64,000 nt of DNA from JAABVY01 sp964496505 (lineage in GTDB: Bacteria; Zixibacteria; MSB-5A5; JAABVY01), in NCBI GenBank assembly GCA_964496505.1, contig CAZBZV010000012.1:4904-68903 (forward strand). Reading direction: 5' to 3'. Below, one piece after another: positions 1-8,635 of this stretch; positions within the stretch are counted from its first letter, which is position 1; each line of letters starts with the position of its first letter. The notes below the pieces were generated by a model that saw only the letters and a program-made list of their open reading frames with translations, did no database searches and had not been told where the DNA came from. The position numbers and the translations under genes were made by a program.

Positions 1-24
1 CTTGTTGAAAAGGTACTTTTTGTC

Positions 25-71
25 GCGCAGGGTCTTGGCCCCCGATGGAATCGGGGGTTGTGACCCTGCGC
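25..71. repeat. nested inverted repeat, REP-like copy 1
   Basis: Outer arms GCGCAGGGTC (25-34) and GACCCTGCGC (62-71) are perfect complements. They enclose a second palindrome, CCCCCGAT/ATCGGGGG with a GGA loop, joined by short unpaired TTG and TTGT bulges. The core frame GGGTCTTG...TTGTGACCC recurs, reverse-complemented, in the next element. No coding function is seen. It could be a dispersed palindromic repeat or a structured RNA; the repeat reading rests on two copies only. Confidence 0.6.
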
Positions 72-92
72 CTTATTTTATAGCATGCATTG

Positions 93-137
93 ACGTTGGG
101 TCACAATTCCGTCTTCGACGGAATCAAGACCCAACGT
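93..137. repeat. nested inverted repeat, REP-like copy 2
   Basis: Outer arms ACGTTGGGTC (93-102) and GACCCAACGT (128-137) enclose the palindrome ATTCCGTC-TTC-GACGGAAT, with ACA and CAA bulges. Read on the minus strand it has the same GGGTCTTG-stem-TTGTGACCC frame as the element at 25-71, while the inner stem sequence differs entirely. Inverted orientation and compensating arm changes suggest selection for the fold. Confidence 0.6.
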
Positions 138-195
138 TACATCATCAGAGATTATCAACACTCCCTTCAGATTGGGAATGCCCCCAATTAAATAT

Positions 196-213
196 CCCAA
201 GCTGAAGCTTGGG
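196..213. repeat. short palindrome
   Basis: CCCAAGCT and AGCTTGGG form an 8-bp perfect inverted repeat with a 2-base centre. It sits in a tract that also contains TTGGGAATGCCCCC at 173-186. It may be a third, different dispersed repeat or a degenerate hairpin. The rest of 1-270 shows no convincing gene. Confidence 0.4.
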
Positions 214-272
214 GCACCCTGCTGTTTAATCTCTCAAAAATATTGCCGCCGGATTGTGGAACCTGGCGGCAC

Positions 273-308
273 AAAAAAGCGGCGGCAGGAAAGGATTCCT
301 GCCGCCGC
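273..308 (-). terminator. rho-independent terminator after the mutase gene
   Basis: A 13-bp perfect inverted repeat (279-291 with 296-308, arms GCGGCGGCAGGAA/TTCCTGCCGCCGC) has a 4-base loop. On the minus strand it is followed at once by six T (273-278). It lies 45 bases past the mutase stop and closes the recJ-meaB-mutase unit. A weaker GCCGCC/GGCGGC pair lies at 245-270. Confidence 0.88.
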
Positions 309-352
309 GAATTGTAGAATTTTGCCACCCAAATAATGATTATTATTCAATA

Positions 353-2023
353 TCAAATTTCTGGGGTTTCAACATACTCGCCGTAAACCTCGCGGAAGAC
401 ATCGCAAATCTCGCCCATAGTAGCATAAGCCTTGACCGCATCGATTATGTACGGCATAGTATTATCCGAGGGAGTCGCCGCAACCTTCTTCAGTTCTTCC
501 AGAGTACGAGATACTTTATCATTGTCGCGCATCTCTTTGGCCTTCTGGATACTTTTCATCTGCTCATCATGCGCTTTCTCGTCGATCTTCAGAATTTCGA
601 TATCGAGTTCTTCACCCTCCATAATATAATCATTCACCCCTACAATTATCCGCTCTTTCTTGTCGATCTCCTGCTGGAACTGATAGGCCGCTCGCGCTAT
701 CTCTCTCTGGAAATAGCCGCTCTCGATTCCCTTCAGGACTCCCCCGCGCTTGTCGATCTCATCAAAATACTCAAGCGCCTGTTCTTCGATTCGGTTGGTC
801 ATACCCTCAACGAAGTATGATCCAGCTAATGGATCAATTGTATTGACAATGCCGGTCTCATGGGCCAGCACCTGCTGGGTGCGAAGCGCTATCAAAGCGG
901 CTTTATCCGAGGGCAATGCCAGAGTTTCATCCATGGAGTTGGTATGCAGGCTCTGTGTGCCGCCCAATGCCGCCGACATAGCCTCGTAGGCGGTACGCAC
1001 GATATTCAATTCCGGCTGCTGAGCTGTCAGGGAGCATCCCGCTGTCTGGGTATGGAACCTCAGCTTCCAGCTTCGGGGGTCCTTGGCGCCGTATTTCTCG
1101 CGCATACGGCGGGCGTAAATTCTTCTTGCCGCACGGTACTTTGCAATCTCCTCGAAAAAGTCTGAGTGAGCATTAAAGAAGAATGACAGCCTTGGCGCAA
1201 ACGAGTCGACATCAAGGCCGCGCTCCATAGCCGCCTCGATATACGTGAAGCCGTCAGCCAGCGTAAAGGCCAATTCCTGGGCCGCAGTCGCGCCTGCCTC
1301 ACGGATATGATAGCCGGAGATCGAAATAGTATTCCACTTAGGCACATTCTCGGTACAGAATTCAATCGTATCCACAATCAGCCTGACTGACTGCTCAGGG
1401 GGATAGATAAATTCCTTCTGGGCAATATACTCTTTCAAAATATCATTCTGGAGAGTCCCATTAAGTTTCTCAATCGGCACACCCTTCTTCTCGGCCGCCG
1501 CAATATACATGGCCAGAAGAATATTGGCCGGCGAGTTGATTGTCATAGATGTAGAAATCTTGCCAAGGTGGATGCCATCAAAAATAATCTCCATATCGAG
1601 CAGAGTATCAACAGCAACACCGCATTTACCGACCTCGCCCAGGCTGCGCTCATGATCGGAATCATAGCCCATCAATGTCGGCAGATCGAAGGCTACTGAC
1701 AGCCCGTGCTGACCCTGCTGCAAAAGGTAGTGATAGCGCTTATTGGTCTGGCGCGGAGTACCCATACCGGAAAACTGCCGCATTGTCCAGGGGCGCCCGC
1801 GGTACATGGAGGCATGCACGCCGCGGGTGTACGGGTATTCCCCGGGGAAATTTATATCCTCGAAATAATCGGTATCATCGATGCGGTCGGGGGTGCTCAT
1901 GAAATCGACCGGCTCGGAGGAAATGGTCATGAATTTTTTATCTTTATTTTCCGATTTCTCCGCCTCGGCTTTCCATTTGGCCTTGGCCTCTTTTATTTTT
2001 TTCAGAGTCTCTTTATCGAACAT
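353..2023 (-). CDS. methylmalonyl-CoA mutase, catalytic (TIM-barrel) subunit
   Basis: Interconverts methylmalonyl-CoA and succinyl-CoA in propionate metabolism. The protein is about 556 residues and matches the mutase catalytic domain throughout: substrate-channel region YPYTRGVHASMYRGRPWTMR near residues 65-85, FDLPTLMGYDSD near 115, and RFHTQTAGCSLTAQQPELN near 325-345. It ends before any cobalamin-binding domain, so this is the split-subunit type and a separate B12-binding subunit should exist elsewhere. I chose the ATG at 2023, which has GAGG five bases upstream; an in-frame GTG two codons earlier is also possible. meaB, its GTPase chaperone, lies just upstream and supports mutase over isobutyryl-CoA mutase. 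Confidence 0.93.
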   Translation of the reverse strand: MFDKETLKKIKEAKAKWKAEAEKSENKDKKFMTISSEPVDFMSTPDRIDDTDYFEDINFPGEYPYTRGVHASMYRGRPWTMRQFSGMGTPRQTNKRYHYLLQQGQHGLSVAFDLPTLMGYDSDHERSLGEVGKCGVAVDTLLDMEIIFDGIHLGKISTSMTINSPANILLAMYIAAAEKKGVPIEKLNGTLQNDILKEYIAQKEFIYPPEQSVRLIVDTIEFCTENVPKWNTISISGYHIREAGATAAQELAFTLADGFTYIEAAMERGLDVDSFAPRLSFFFNAHSDFFEEIAKYRAARRIYARRMREKYGAKDPRSWKLRFHTQTAGCSLTAQQPELNIVRTAYEAMSAALGGTQSLHTNSMDETLALPSDKAALIALRTQQVLAHETGIVNTIDPLAGSYFVEGMTNRIEEQALEYFDEIDKRGGVLKGIESGYFQREIARAAYQFQQEIDKKERIIVGVNDYIMEGEELDIEILKIDEKAHDEQMKSIQKAKEMRDNDKVSRTLEELKKVAATPSDNTMPYIIDAVKAYATMGEICDVFREVYGEYVETPEI

Positions 2024-2141
2024 ACTCACCTCGAGATGTTGAATTATTGGATATTATTCATTTGCAATAAACTTTAAAAATAAGCTTTTATAGAGCCTAT
2101 TTCAAGTATTAATTAACAAACAGATTTGGGGGAATGTTCTT

Positions 2142-3083
2142 CTAATTGGAGTAATGCTTTTCGTAAAGCTCCATTGCGGTCTTGACCGGATCATTCCTTC
2201 GTTCGTAAATATCCTCCAGAAGATTTTCGAAAGCCTCACCAGAATGCAGTTTATCCTCAATGTTGGCGGAAAGCATGACACGGATATGTTCAATGATATC
2301 TTTTCTGATCTGCTCCTTGCGGTTAGCCTTGAAAAGACCGGATTCCATCAGATAATCCTTGTGCTGCATAACTGATTTTACGAGCTGGTCAACACCTTCC
2401 TTCTTCACGGCAGAGGTCGGTATGACCGGGAAGCTCCAGTCGGCTTTATCGCGTTTTAGCTGCAGAAGATGGTTAAGCTCCATTATAATGCGGTCGGAGC
2501 CTTCACGATCCGCCTTATTGACACAGAAGACATTAGCAATCTCCATCAGCCCCGCTTTCATGGCCTGGATAACATCCCCTGATTCCGGGACAATCGCCAC
2601 CACGACCGTATCGGCGGCATCGATAATATCCAGCTCAACCTGCCCCACTCCCACCGTCTCGATCAGGATATAATCGAAGCCGAAAGCATCATAAACCATG
2701 CTGACATCCTTGGTGGCACGGGCCAGCCCGCCCATCGAACCGCGCGTGGCCATACTGCGGATGAAGACATTTTCGTTACTGCTTAAATCCTGCATACGTA
2801 TGCGGTCGCCCAGAAATGCCCCACCGGTGAAGGGCGAGGACGGGTCGACAGCGATTATACCGACGCTGTTACCCTCATTGACAAGGATTTCTGTGATCGA
2901 ATCCATGAGTGTACTCTTGCCGGCGCCAGGTGGGCCGGTAAGGCCAACTTTGTAGGCTTTTCCAGTGTCTTTATATAATTTCGATAAGACTTTGCGATAA
3001 CTCTCTTCTCGGTTCTCGACATAACTGACGATTTTTGATAGCGCCCGGGAATCCCCTTTTCTGAAACTATCAAGCAGCGACAT
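2142..3083 (-). CDS. meaB: methylmalonyl-CoA mutase-associated GTPase MeaB (ArgK family)
   Basis: G3E-type P-loop GTPase that protects and reloads methylmalonyl-CoA mutase. The 313 residues show Walker A GPPGAGKST near residues 50-58, the switch region DPSSPFTGGAFLGDRIRM near 80-97, IETVGVGQ near 141-148, and NKAD near 189-192 for guanine specificity. Length is normal for the family. It starts 2 bases after the recJ stop and ends 118 bases before the mutase start codon, so the two mutase genes are probably co-transcribed with recJ. The family was once annotated as an arginine transport kinase. Confidence 0.95.
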   Translation of the reverse strand: MSLLDSFRKGDSRALSKIVSYVENREESYRKVLSKLYKDTGKAYKVGLTGPPGAGKSTLMDSITEILVNEGNSVGIIAVDPSSPFTGGAFLGDRIRMQDLSSNENVFIRSMATRGSMGGLARATKDVSMVYDAFGFDYILIETVGVGQVELDIIDAADTVVVAIVPESGDVIQAMKAGLMEIANVFCVNKADREGSDRIIMELNHLLQLKRDKADWSFPVIPTSAVKKEGVDQLVKSVMQHKDYLMESGLFKANRKEQIRKDIIEHIRVMLSANIEDKLHSGEAFENLLEDIYERRNDPVKTAMELYEKHYSN

Positions 3084-3085
3084 AG

Positions 3086-4804
3086 CTAATATCTCAGGTC
3101 CTTTACTCGAAGCTGAATACGCGATTGATCGCCGAAGGTATTGATCTCGGCCACATAAACGAGGTCAACCGCCACCGAACGCAGCGCCAGTTGATGGGCG
3201 TGATCGCCGAAGCCGAAGCCGATGACATCAAAAACCTTCTCACCCTTCTTGACCTTCATCTTAAGATGGTTCTTGCCAACCACATGCGGATTTCCCACAA
3301 CTTCAAGATTTCTGGTCAAAAAGATCGGCCTCATGTTGGCCGGGCCAAACGGCGCAAACATATCAATCGTGTCGATAAACTTCTCATCGATGTCATCCAG
3401 ATCAATTTCCGCATCGATTTTCAGCTTGGGCGTTAAATCCTCATCACTCAATTCTTCCATGGCCACTTTTTTAAATTTGCGCGAGAAGACATCAATTTTG
3501 CTCGGCTTGATCGTCAAACCGGCGGCATATTTATGTCCACCGAACCGCAGTAGATCGTCGGAGCAGAAATTGAGCGCATTGTAAATATGGAAATTCGGAA
3601 TCGAACGCGCGGAGCCCTTGCCCTCATCACCGTCAATCGCAATCAATATCGTGGGCAGATAGAATTTTTCCACCAGACGCGAGGCTACAATTCCGATTAC
3701 GCCCTGATGCCAGCCCTTGGATGCCAGTACAATGGCGCGATCGTTTTGTAAGTCGACATCGGTATCCATCATGGCCAGGGCCTCGGTCAGCGTTTTCTCG
3801 TCAATAGATTTTCGCCGTCTGTTTTCCTCCTCCAGGAATTTGGCGATTTTCGAGGCCACGACCTCATCCCGTGTGGTCAAAAGCCTGATAGCCTTTTCGG
3901 CGTTACCGAGCCTGCCGATGGCATTGATTCGGGGAGCGAGGACATAGACTACCTGACCGGTGGAAATCTCTTTGCCCAGGAGACCGGAGACAAATGTCAG
4001 CGACTTCAGGCCGGGCTTGGTTGTACGGATTATCTGCTTGATCCCGAATTTCGTGAGTATACGATTTTCGGCGATAAGCGGCACGATATCGGCAGAGGTT
4101 CCCAGGGCAACAAGGTCCAGGTGTTCCTCCAGTTCAGTCTCAGGCTGACCAAGCCGCCTGTAAAGAGCCTGAGCCACCTTGAATGACACCCCAACGCCCG
4201 AGAGCTCATGACCGCCCTGTGACTCGTCATGAAGCTTGGGATTGATAAGCGCAACTGCATCGGGAAGATTCGGTCCGGGTTCATGATGATCTGTCACGAT
4301 AATATCGATTCCCAGCTCACGAGCACGCTCGACCTCCTCGACCGCCGTTACGCCGGTATCGACAGAGATTATCAGCGATACGCCCTGCTTGACCGCCTCA
4401 GCCAAACCATCCTCGGAGATGCCGTAACCTTCCACCAGACGGTTGGGCAGATAATAGCTTATCTGTGCGCCCAGTTTATTGAGCACAAGAAACATGAGTC
4501 CCGCAGCGGTAATGCCGTCGACATCATAATCCCCGTAGACCATCATCTTCTCATTTGCACGGAGAGCATCAACTATCCGCTCAACGCCTTTTTCCATATC
4601 AGGAAGCTGAAACGGATCTTTGAGGTCTTCCATTTTGGGATTAATGAAATTTTCGATGTTCTCTGCCGTGTCCAGCCCCCGGTTTATCAATATTTTGATT
4701 ATATTATCAGGCAGGTCAATTTTTCCAGACAACTCATCGACCAGATGGAAGTCCGGTTCAGGGGCTACCTGCCATACCGGTTGTATATATTTAGTAATAT
4801 TCAT
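3086..4804 (-). CDS. recJ: single-stranded-DNA-specific exonuclease RecJ
   Basis: 5'-3' single-strand exonuclease used in recombination and mismatch repair. The 572-residue protein has the DHH phosphoesterase motifs: VYGDYDVDGITAAGL near residues 75-90, SVDTG near 145, VTDHHEPG near 170, and the DHHA1 motif RFGGHKYAAGLTI near 440. The frame is open up to 4873, but that 5' part lies inside the RNase P RNA gene. The ATG at 4804 (MNITKYIQPVW) matches the family N-terminus and falls 16 bases past the rnpB end. No ribosome binding site is visible before it; a U-tract and GGTTCG precede the ATG. meaB follows 2 bases downstream. Confidence 0.95.
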   Translation of the reverse strand: MNITKYIQPVWQVAPEPDFHLVDELSGKIDLPDNIIKILINRGLDTAENIENFINPKMEDLKDPFQLPDMEKGVERIVDALRANEKMMVYGDYDVDGITAAGLMFLVLNKLGAQISYYLPNRLVEGYGISEDGLAEAVKQGVSLIISVDTGVTAVEEVERARELGIDIIVTDHHEPGPNLPDAVALINPKLHDESQGGHELSGVGVSFKVAQALYRRLGQPETELEEHLDLVALGTSADIVPLIAENRILTKFGIKQIIRTTKPGLKSLTFVSGLLGKEISTGQVVYVLAPRINAIGRLGNAEKAIRLLTTRDEVVASKIAKFLEEENRRRKSIDEKTLTEALAMMDTDVDLQNDRAIVLASKGWHQGVIGIVASRLVEKFYLPTILIAIDGDEGKGSARSIPNFHIYNALNFCSDDLLRFGGHKYAAGLTIKPSKIDVFSRKFKKVAMEELSDEDLTPKLKIDAEIDLDDIDEKFIDTIDMFAPFGPANMRPIFLTRNLEVVGNPHVVGKNHLKMKVKKGEKVFDVIGFGFGDHAHQLALRSVAVDLVYVAEINTFGDQSRIQLRVKDLRY

Positions 4805-4819
4805 CGAACCAAAAAAAAT

Positions 4820-5238
4820 GGCCAAAGCAGGCAATAAGCCGAGTTCAGTAATTTCCGCTTTGGCCGAATTCATTCAGGTAAGAGCCTGAATAAACTCGGC
4901 CAAATTCATAGCACGGAAATGCGATCATCCATCTGGGAGAAAAGTCGCCTTTTCCCACACGCGGCCTACCCGCGGGTTAAACGGTGCAGGCAACACCTTC
5001 CCGCCTACATGGCCTTGCTCCGAACGGGGTTTACCAGCAGGCTATGTTGCCACAGCCTCTGGTGGTCTCTTACACCACCGTTTCACCTTTACCTCAAAAA
5101 GCCGAAACTTTTCGAGGAAGTCTGTTTTCTGCGGCACTTTCCGTCGGATCACTCCGCCCTCTGTTTCAGAGGCGTTCTGCCTTCTGGAGCTCGGACTTTC
5201 CTCACCCATCGGGCGCGATCGCTTTGCCTACTTTAGCC
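4820..5238 (-). ncRNA. rnpB: RNase P RNA, bacterial class A
   Basis: Catalytic RNA of ribonuclease P, which matures tRNA 5' ends. On the minus strand the hallmark segments appear in order: GAGGAAAGTCCGAGCTCC near 5200, GGTAAAGGTGAAACGG near 5090, AGAGACCACCAG near 5065, CTGGTAAACCCCG near 5030, and the 3' core GAACTCGGCTTAT near 4838-4846. The two ends form a 13-bp P1 helix, 5226-5238 with 4820-4832, allowing three G-U pairs, which sets the boundaries. Length is about 419 nt. A run of eight T (4811-4818) follows on the minus strand, as at a terminator, and recJ begins right after. Confidence 0.95.
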
Positions 5239-5245
5239 AAATATC

Positions 5246-5251
5246 TATATA
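5246..5251 (-). promoter_or_regulatory. possible -10 element of rnpB
   Basis: TATATA lies 8-13 bases upstream of the inferred RNase P RNA 5' end on the minus strand. No clear -35 box is seen. The remainder of the gap (5252-5485) is AT-rich and shows nothing further that I can support. Confidence 0.3.
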
Positions 5252-5485
5252 AAGAACTACAACTTATTGCTCTCAGTTTCGGCATACCGCTATGAGCTTA
5301 GTCATTTATTTACATAAAATCAAATAAAAAATACAGATAATCAATGAGGTATTGCAAATCACAGCCTAATGCCATGTATTCCAACACATTATAAATACCC
5401 CCATTTTAAGCGGGATTTCTAAAGTAAACGAAATATCGGGATTTTTGCCAAAATCCAAACCATGAATCAAATTTGGCTTCTTAAT

Positions 5486-5512
5486 TAAAAAGGGAGGCAA
5501 GATCTGCCTCCC
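5486..5512 (-). terminator. rho-independent terminator after the chemoreceptor
   Basis: Arms GGGAGGCA (5492-5499) and TGCCTCCC (5505-5512) pair perfectly around a 5-base loop. On the minus strand they are followed by five T (5487-5491). It lies 34 bases past the chemoreceptor stop. Confidence 0.85.
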
Positions 5513-5545
5513 TCAATAATGATACGATATTTATTGCAGCTAATA

Positions 5546-7723
5546 TTAAATCTTCTCAGTTTCCTTTTTCTGCTCTTTCTGTTCAAGATTAGCGCTGTCC
5601 TCTGCCCGTTTCAGCTTGAATTTGGCAACCATGTTTTTCATCGCCTCAGCCTGCATACTCAGCTCCTCGGAGGCCGCAGCGGATTGTTCGGCGCCCTTGG
5701 CAGTTTCGGTAGTGACGGAAGAAATTTTCTCCACGGTTCGCGAGATCTCCTCGGATGTATTCGACTGTTCCTCAGAAGCGGTTGCAATCTGCTGTACCAT
5801 ATCCATAACCTGCTGAGACATCGTCACAATTTCACTCAGGCTGTCGCCCGCCTTATTGGCCAGTTCACGGCCCTGGTCGACTTCCTTGATACCGGTTTCC
5901 ATGGAGGAGACGGCTTCATTGGTATCTTTCTGGATGCCGTCAATCATGCCCGCGATTTCGCTTGTGGCACGGGCAGTACGGTCGGCCAGCTTACGAACCT
6001 CATCGGCCACAACGGCAAATCCCCGGCCCTGTTCACCGGCTCTGGCAGCCTCGATAGCTGCGTTCAATGCCAGCAGATTTGTCTGATCCGCGATATCATT
6101 AATCACTTCAACTATTTCGCCTATCTGCTTGGCGGAGTTGGCCAATTTGCCGATTGAACCGGATGAGCTCTGAACCACTTCGGTAATCCTCTGCATTCCC
6201 TGAATAGTATCGGAGACGATTGATCCGCCTGACGAAGCGGTGTCAGATGCGCCGCGTGACGCCCCGGAAGCCTCATCTGCATTCTTGGAGGTCTGCAGAA
6301 TCGCCGCAGTCATCTCCTCGACAGCAGTCGAGACCTGTCCGATCTGGTCAGCCTGGTCGCGCGCGCCGCGAGACATCTGCTCGGAGGATGAAGCGATTTC
6401 AGTTGCCGCGGAAACCAATTCTGTGGCGGCGTCATTCAACTGATTAATAACCTCGGTTAGATTAGCAACCATGGCCTTGAATGAAATGCCTAGTGCATCG
6501 CGGTCGGATTTGGGCTCAAATTCGACTCTCAGGTCGTTTTTGGCTATATTCTCTGCGACTGATGCTGTTTCCTTGAGATAGTTTGTCATACTTCGGAATG
6601 AATCTGCCAGAATGCCTATCTCGTCATTCGAACTGACATTTACATCACGGCTCACATCTCCAACCGATATCGCTTCGGCCACATCTACCAGTTTGGTCAC
6701 CGGTTTTGTTATGGAGCGCGCCATGAAGAAACCGAGACCGGCCGATATCATGAGCAATATTATTCCAAGAGTTATAATGGTATTCCTCAGGCCGTTAACA
6801 GGGGCGGTAAATTCTTCCATATAACTTCCCGCCGCGATTATCCAGTCCCAGGCGGGAAAATATGTATAGGCCACGATTTTATCACGTGCTTTGGTATCGC
6901 CCAGTTCCTTGTTAATCCAGGGATACTGGATCCAGCCGATTTCGCCCTCTGCAAGCTCGGGACCCTTGGTTGTGATTTCTTTAATAAAATCATATTTGCT
7001 GATATCGGATCCCTCTTTGGCGGGATGAATTTGGAGAACGCCCTTGGAATCGATACAATAGATATAGCCAGTCTCACCCACCTGCTGTGAAAGCAGACCT
7101 TCTCGAAGCACCCCGGATTTTTCTTGTGTACCGACATAGAGAATACCGACAGTTCTGCCGTTGATATCTTTAATCGGCTCGTATTTTGTGCTGTACCAGT
7201 CATTCACCACCCAGGCACGCCCCTCGTATGGCACGCCGCGATTAATGACGGTTTCGAATACCGGCTGAGAGACATAGGTCCCAAGTGCCCTTTTACCGTC
7301 ATCATTCACGACATTAGTAGCGATTCGTCTTGCCCTGGATCCTTCATTAAGAAAGATGGTGCATGTTGACCCGGTTAACTCCTTGACCTTGTCAACAATC
7401 TCATTGTTGCCGTTAACAACAATATTATCACCACCGGGATCGAGAATTAATTTGCCATTCTCGATCTTGACACGCCCGTTGCTGACTTCCTCAAAGTGCA
7501 TGCGGGCGACACTCATGTCGCTTTCTAATTTTTGTTTGGATGCCTCCTCGGCAAGTTCACAGGCATTACGAGCCATATTCGTCAAGTGCTGCAGATCTGT
7601 GCGAGCCAAATCTTTCAATGAACTTGACGACTGTGTGATGCTTACGATCATCAGCCCCGCTACTGATACCAGCACGATGCCGAATACCATTAGCATGATT
7701 TTCTGAGTTAAACGCAGTTTCAT
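5546..7723 (-). CDS. methyl-accepting chemotaxis protein with Cache sensor
   Basis: Transmembrane chemoreceptor that signals to CheA/CheW. The 725 residues run: TM1 about 9-29; a long periplasmic sensor about 30-310 of the Cache3-Cache2 type (YEPIKDINGRTVGILYVGT near 180-200, then a second Cache with GYIYCIDSKG and WDWIIAAGSY); TM2 about 314-335; HAMP about 336-390; and the cytoplasmic signalling hairpin with tip EVINDIADQTNLLALNAAIE near 545-565, followed by EAARAGEQGRGFAVVADEVR. The C-terminus is charged and has no NWETF pentapeptide for CheR. It is a single gene with its own terminator. Ligand unknown; the Cache pair suggests a small organic acid, which is inference. Confidence 0.95.
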   Translation of the reverse strand: MKLRLTQKIMLMVFGIVLVSVAGLMIVSITQSSSSLKDLARTDLQHLTNMARNACELAEEASKQKLESDMSVARMHFEEVSNGRVKIENGKLILDPGGDNIVVNGNNEIVDKVKELTGSTCTIFLNEGSRARRIATNVVNDDGKRALGTYVSQPVFETVINRGVPYEGRAWVVNDWYSTKYEPIKDINGRTVGILYVGTQEKSGVLREGLLSQQVGETGYIYCIDSKGVLQIHPAKEGSDISKYDFIKEITTKGPELAEGEIGWIQYPWINKELGDTKARDKIVAYTYFPAWDWIIAAGSYMEEFTAPVNGLRNTIITLGIILLMISAGLGFFMARSITKPVTKLVDVAEAISVGDVSRDVNVSSNDEIGILADSFRSMTNYLKETASVAENIAKNDLRVEFEPKSDRDALGISFKAMVANLTEVINQLNDAATELVSAATEIASSSEQMSRGARDQADQIGQVSTAVEEMTAAILQTSKNADEASGASRGASDTASSGGSIVSDTIQGMQRITEVVQSSSGSIGKLANSAKQIGEIVEVINDIADQTNLLALNAAIEAARAGEQGRGFAVVADEVRKLADRTARATSEIAGMIDGIQKDTNEAVSSMETGIKEVDQGRELANKAGDSLSEIVTMSQQVMDMVQQIATASEEQSNTSEEISRTVEKISSVTTETAKGAEQSAAASEELSMQAEAMKNMVAKFKLKRAEDSANLEQKEQKKETEKI

Positions 7724-7880
7724 TGCATGCCACTCCCTATTGAAATTAGTTAATTCCCCAATTTTCCCGAAAATATTAGTGCAGGAATCTTATTTATTCT
7801 ATCGGAAAGATTATAAATATTAATAGTCTGCAATTGAAAAATCGGGCCCTTAACAGGACTAAGTGGATAAGGAATGCCAT

Positions 7881-7909
7881 AAAAAGAGCCGCCCTCAAGG
7901 CGGCTCTTT
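7881..7909 (-). terminator. rho-independent terminator
   Basis: AAAGAGCCGCC and GGCGGCTCTTT (7883-7893, 7899-7909) pair over 11 bp around a 5-base loop. On the minus strand the stem runs into TTTTT. It lies just after the stop of the gene at 7929-8558 and ends that transcription unit. Confidence 0.9.
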
Positions 7910-7928
7910 CAAACATTGTAAGCGCTTA

Positions 7929-8558
7929 CTAATCAAGCTCTTCCAGCATCTTCATTTTTTCCGCCACCATCGCCAGATCCAATTTGAGTTTTTCCTGACC
8001 GTTTTCATTTATTACGGTTACGAAGGAGTTCAAGGAAATTGAAGTCTTATAGCTTAGATTGTCGAGCTTATCGGAAAGATCATTAATAAAGGCCTGAATT
8101 TTCTCCATCATCGGAGTTGTATCGGCAGGATTTTCGAACTGCTCTCCGCGTTTCTCAATCCACTGAGCTAATTCAATGTAGCTGTCCATATCTGTCGGAA
8201 GGGTCATGGAGTAAAAAACTTCCTGACCGTTATCGAGTTTGGCACCTTCACGGACATTTTCGATTTTAACAACCTTTCCAAGTGTATTAAGAATAATTTG
8301 CTGGAAGGCAGCAACGATTGTACCGATTTCTCCGCCGAGGTCACCGACATCGCCCATTATAAAGCTGTATGCTTCGGGCGCATTATTCTTGATAAATTCC
8401 TGATCTTCGGTTGCCAGGTAAGAAAATGCCAGTTTCAAATCGCCTTCATCAAAAACGGCTGACCAGAAATTCCGTGTAGTTGTGATGGGGTCTGCCGTTA
8501 AATTAGCAAAAACGGCAAACAGCATAATTACGCACAGAGCCAGGGTTAATTTTTTCAT
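7929..8558 (-). CDS. exported protein of unknown function, tandem family member A
   Basis: A 209-residue protein with a cleavable signal peptide (about residues 1-22, MKKLTLALCVIMLFAVFANL) and no lipobox cysteine. The mature part begins with DPITTTRNFWSAVFDEGDLKLAFSYL, has a helical middle, and ends with a strand-rich segment around VTVINENGQEKLKLDLA. This layout (small-domain entry, GDL.LAFSYL, y.FIMG, final VxxENG..KL.L) parallels the next gene upstream, so the two look like paralogues. The fold may be NTF2- or DUF4878-like; that is a guess from the pattern. It is last in its transcription unit. Confidence 0.8.
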   Translation of the reverse strand: MKKLTLALCVIMLFAVFANLTADPITTTRNFWSAVFDEGDLKLAFSYLATEDQEFIKNNAPEAYSFIMGDVGDLGGEIGTIVAAFQQIILNTLGKVVKIENVREGAKLDNGQEVFYSMTLPTDMDSYIELAQWIEKRGEQFENPADTTPMMEKIQAFINDLSDKLDNLSYKTSISLNSFVTVINENGQEKLKLDLAMVAEKMKMLEELD

Positions 8559-8635
8559 TATTCTCCTCCCCGAATTTTGGATAATAATTTTTGATTACAT
8601 CTTTATATTCGCCAAAATGCTATAAAAGTTGCGCA

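Noticed and set aside
254..820. Long plus-strand frames opposite the mutase and other genes
   Set aside because: They are antisense to well-recognised coding regions and show no protein-like motifs.
4805..4873. Longer N-terminus of RecJ starting at 4873
   Set aside because: It runs through the 3' part of RNase P RNA, and its residues do not resemble RecJ; the ATG at 4804 does.
7801..7830. Sigma-28 promoter upstream of the chemoreceptor
   Set aside because: TCCGATAG resembles the -10 box, but no acceptable -35 box lies 11 bases upstream of it.
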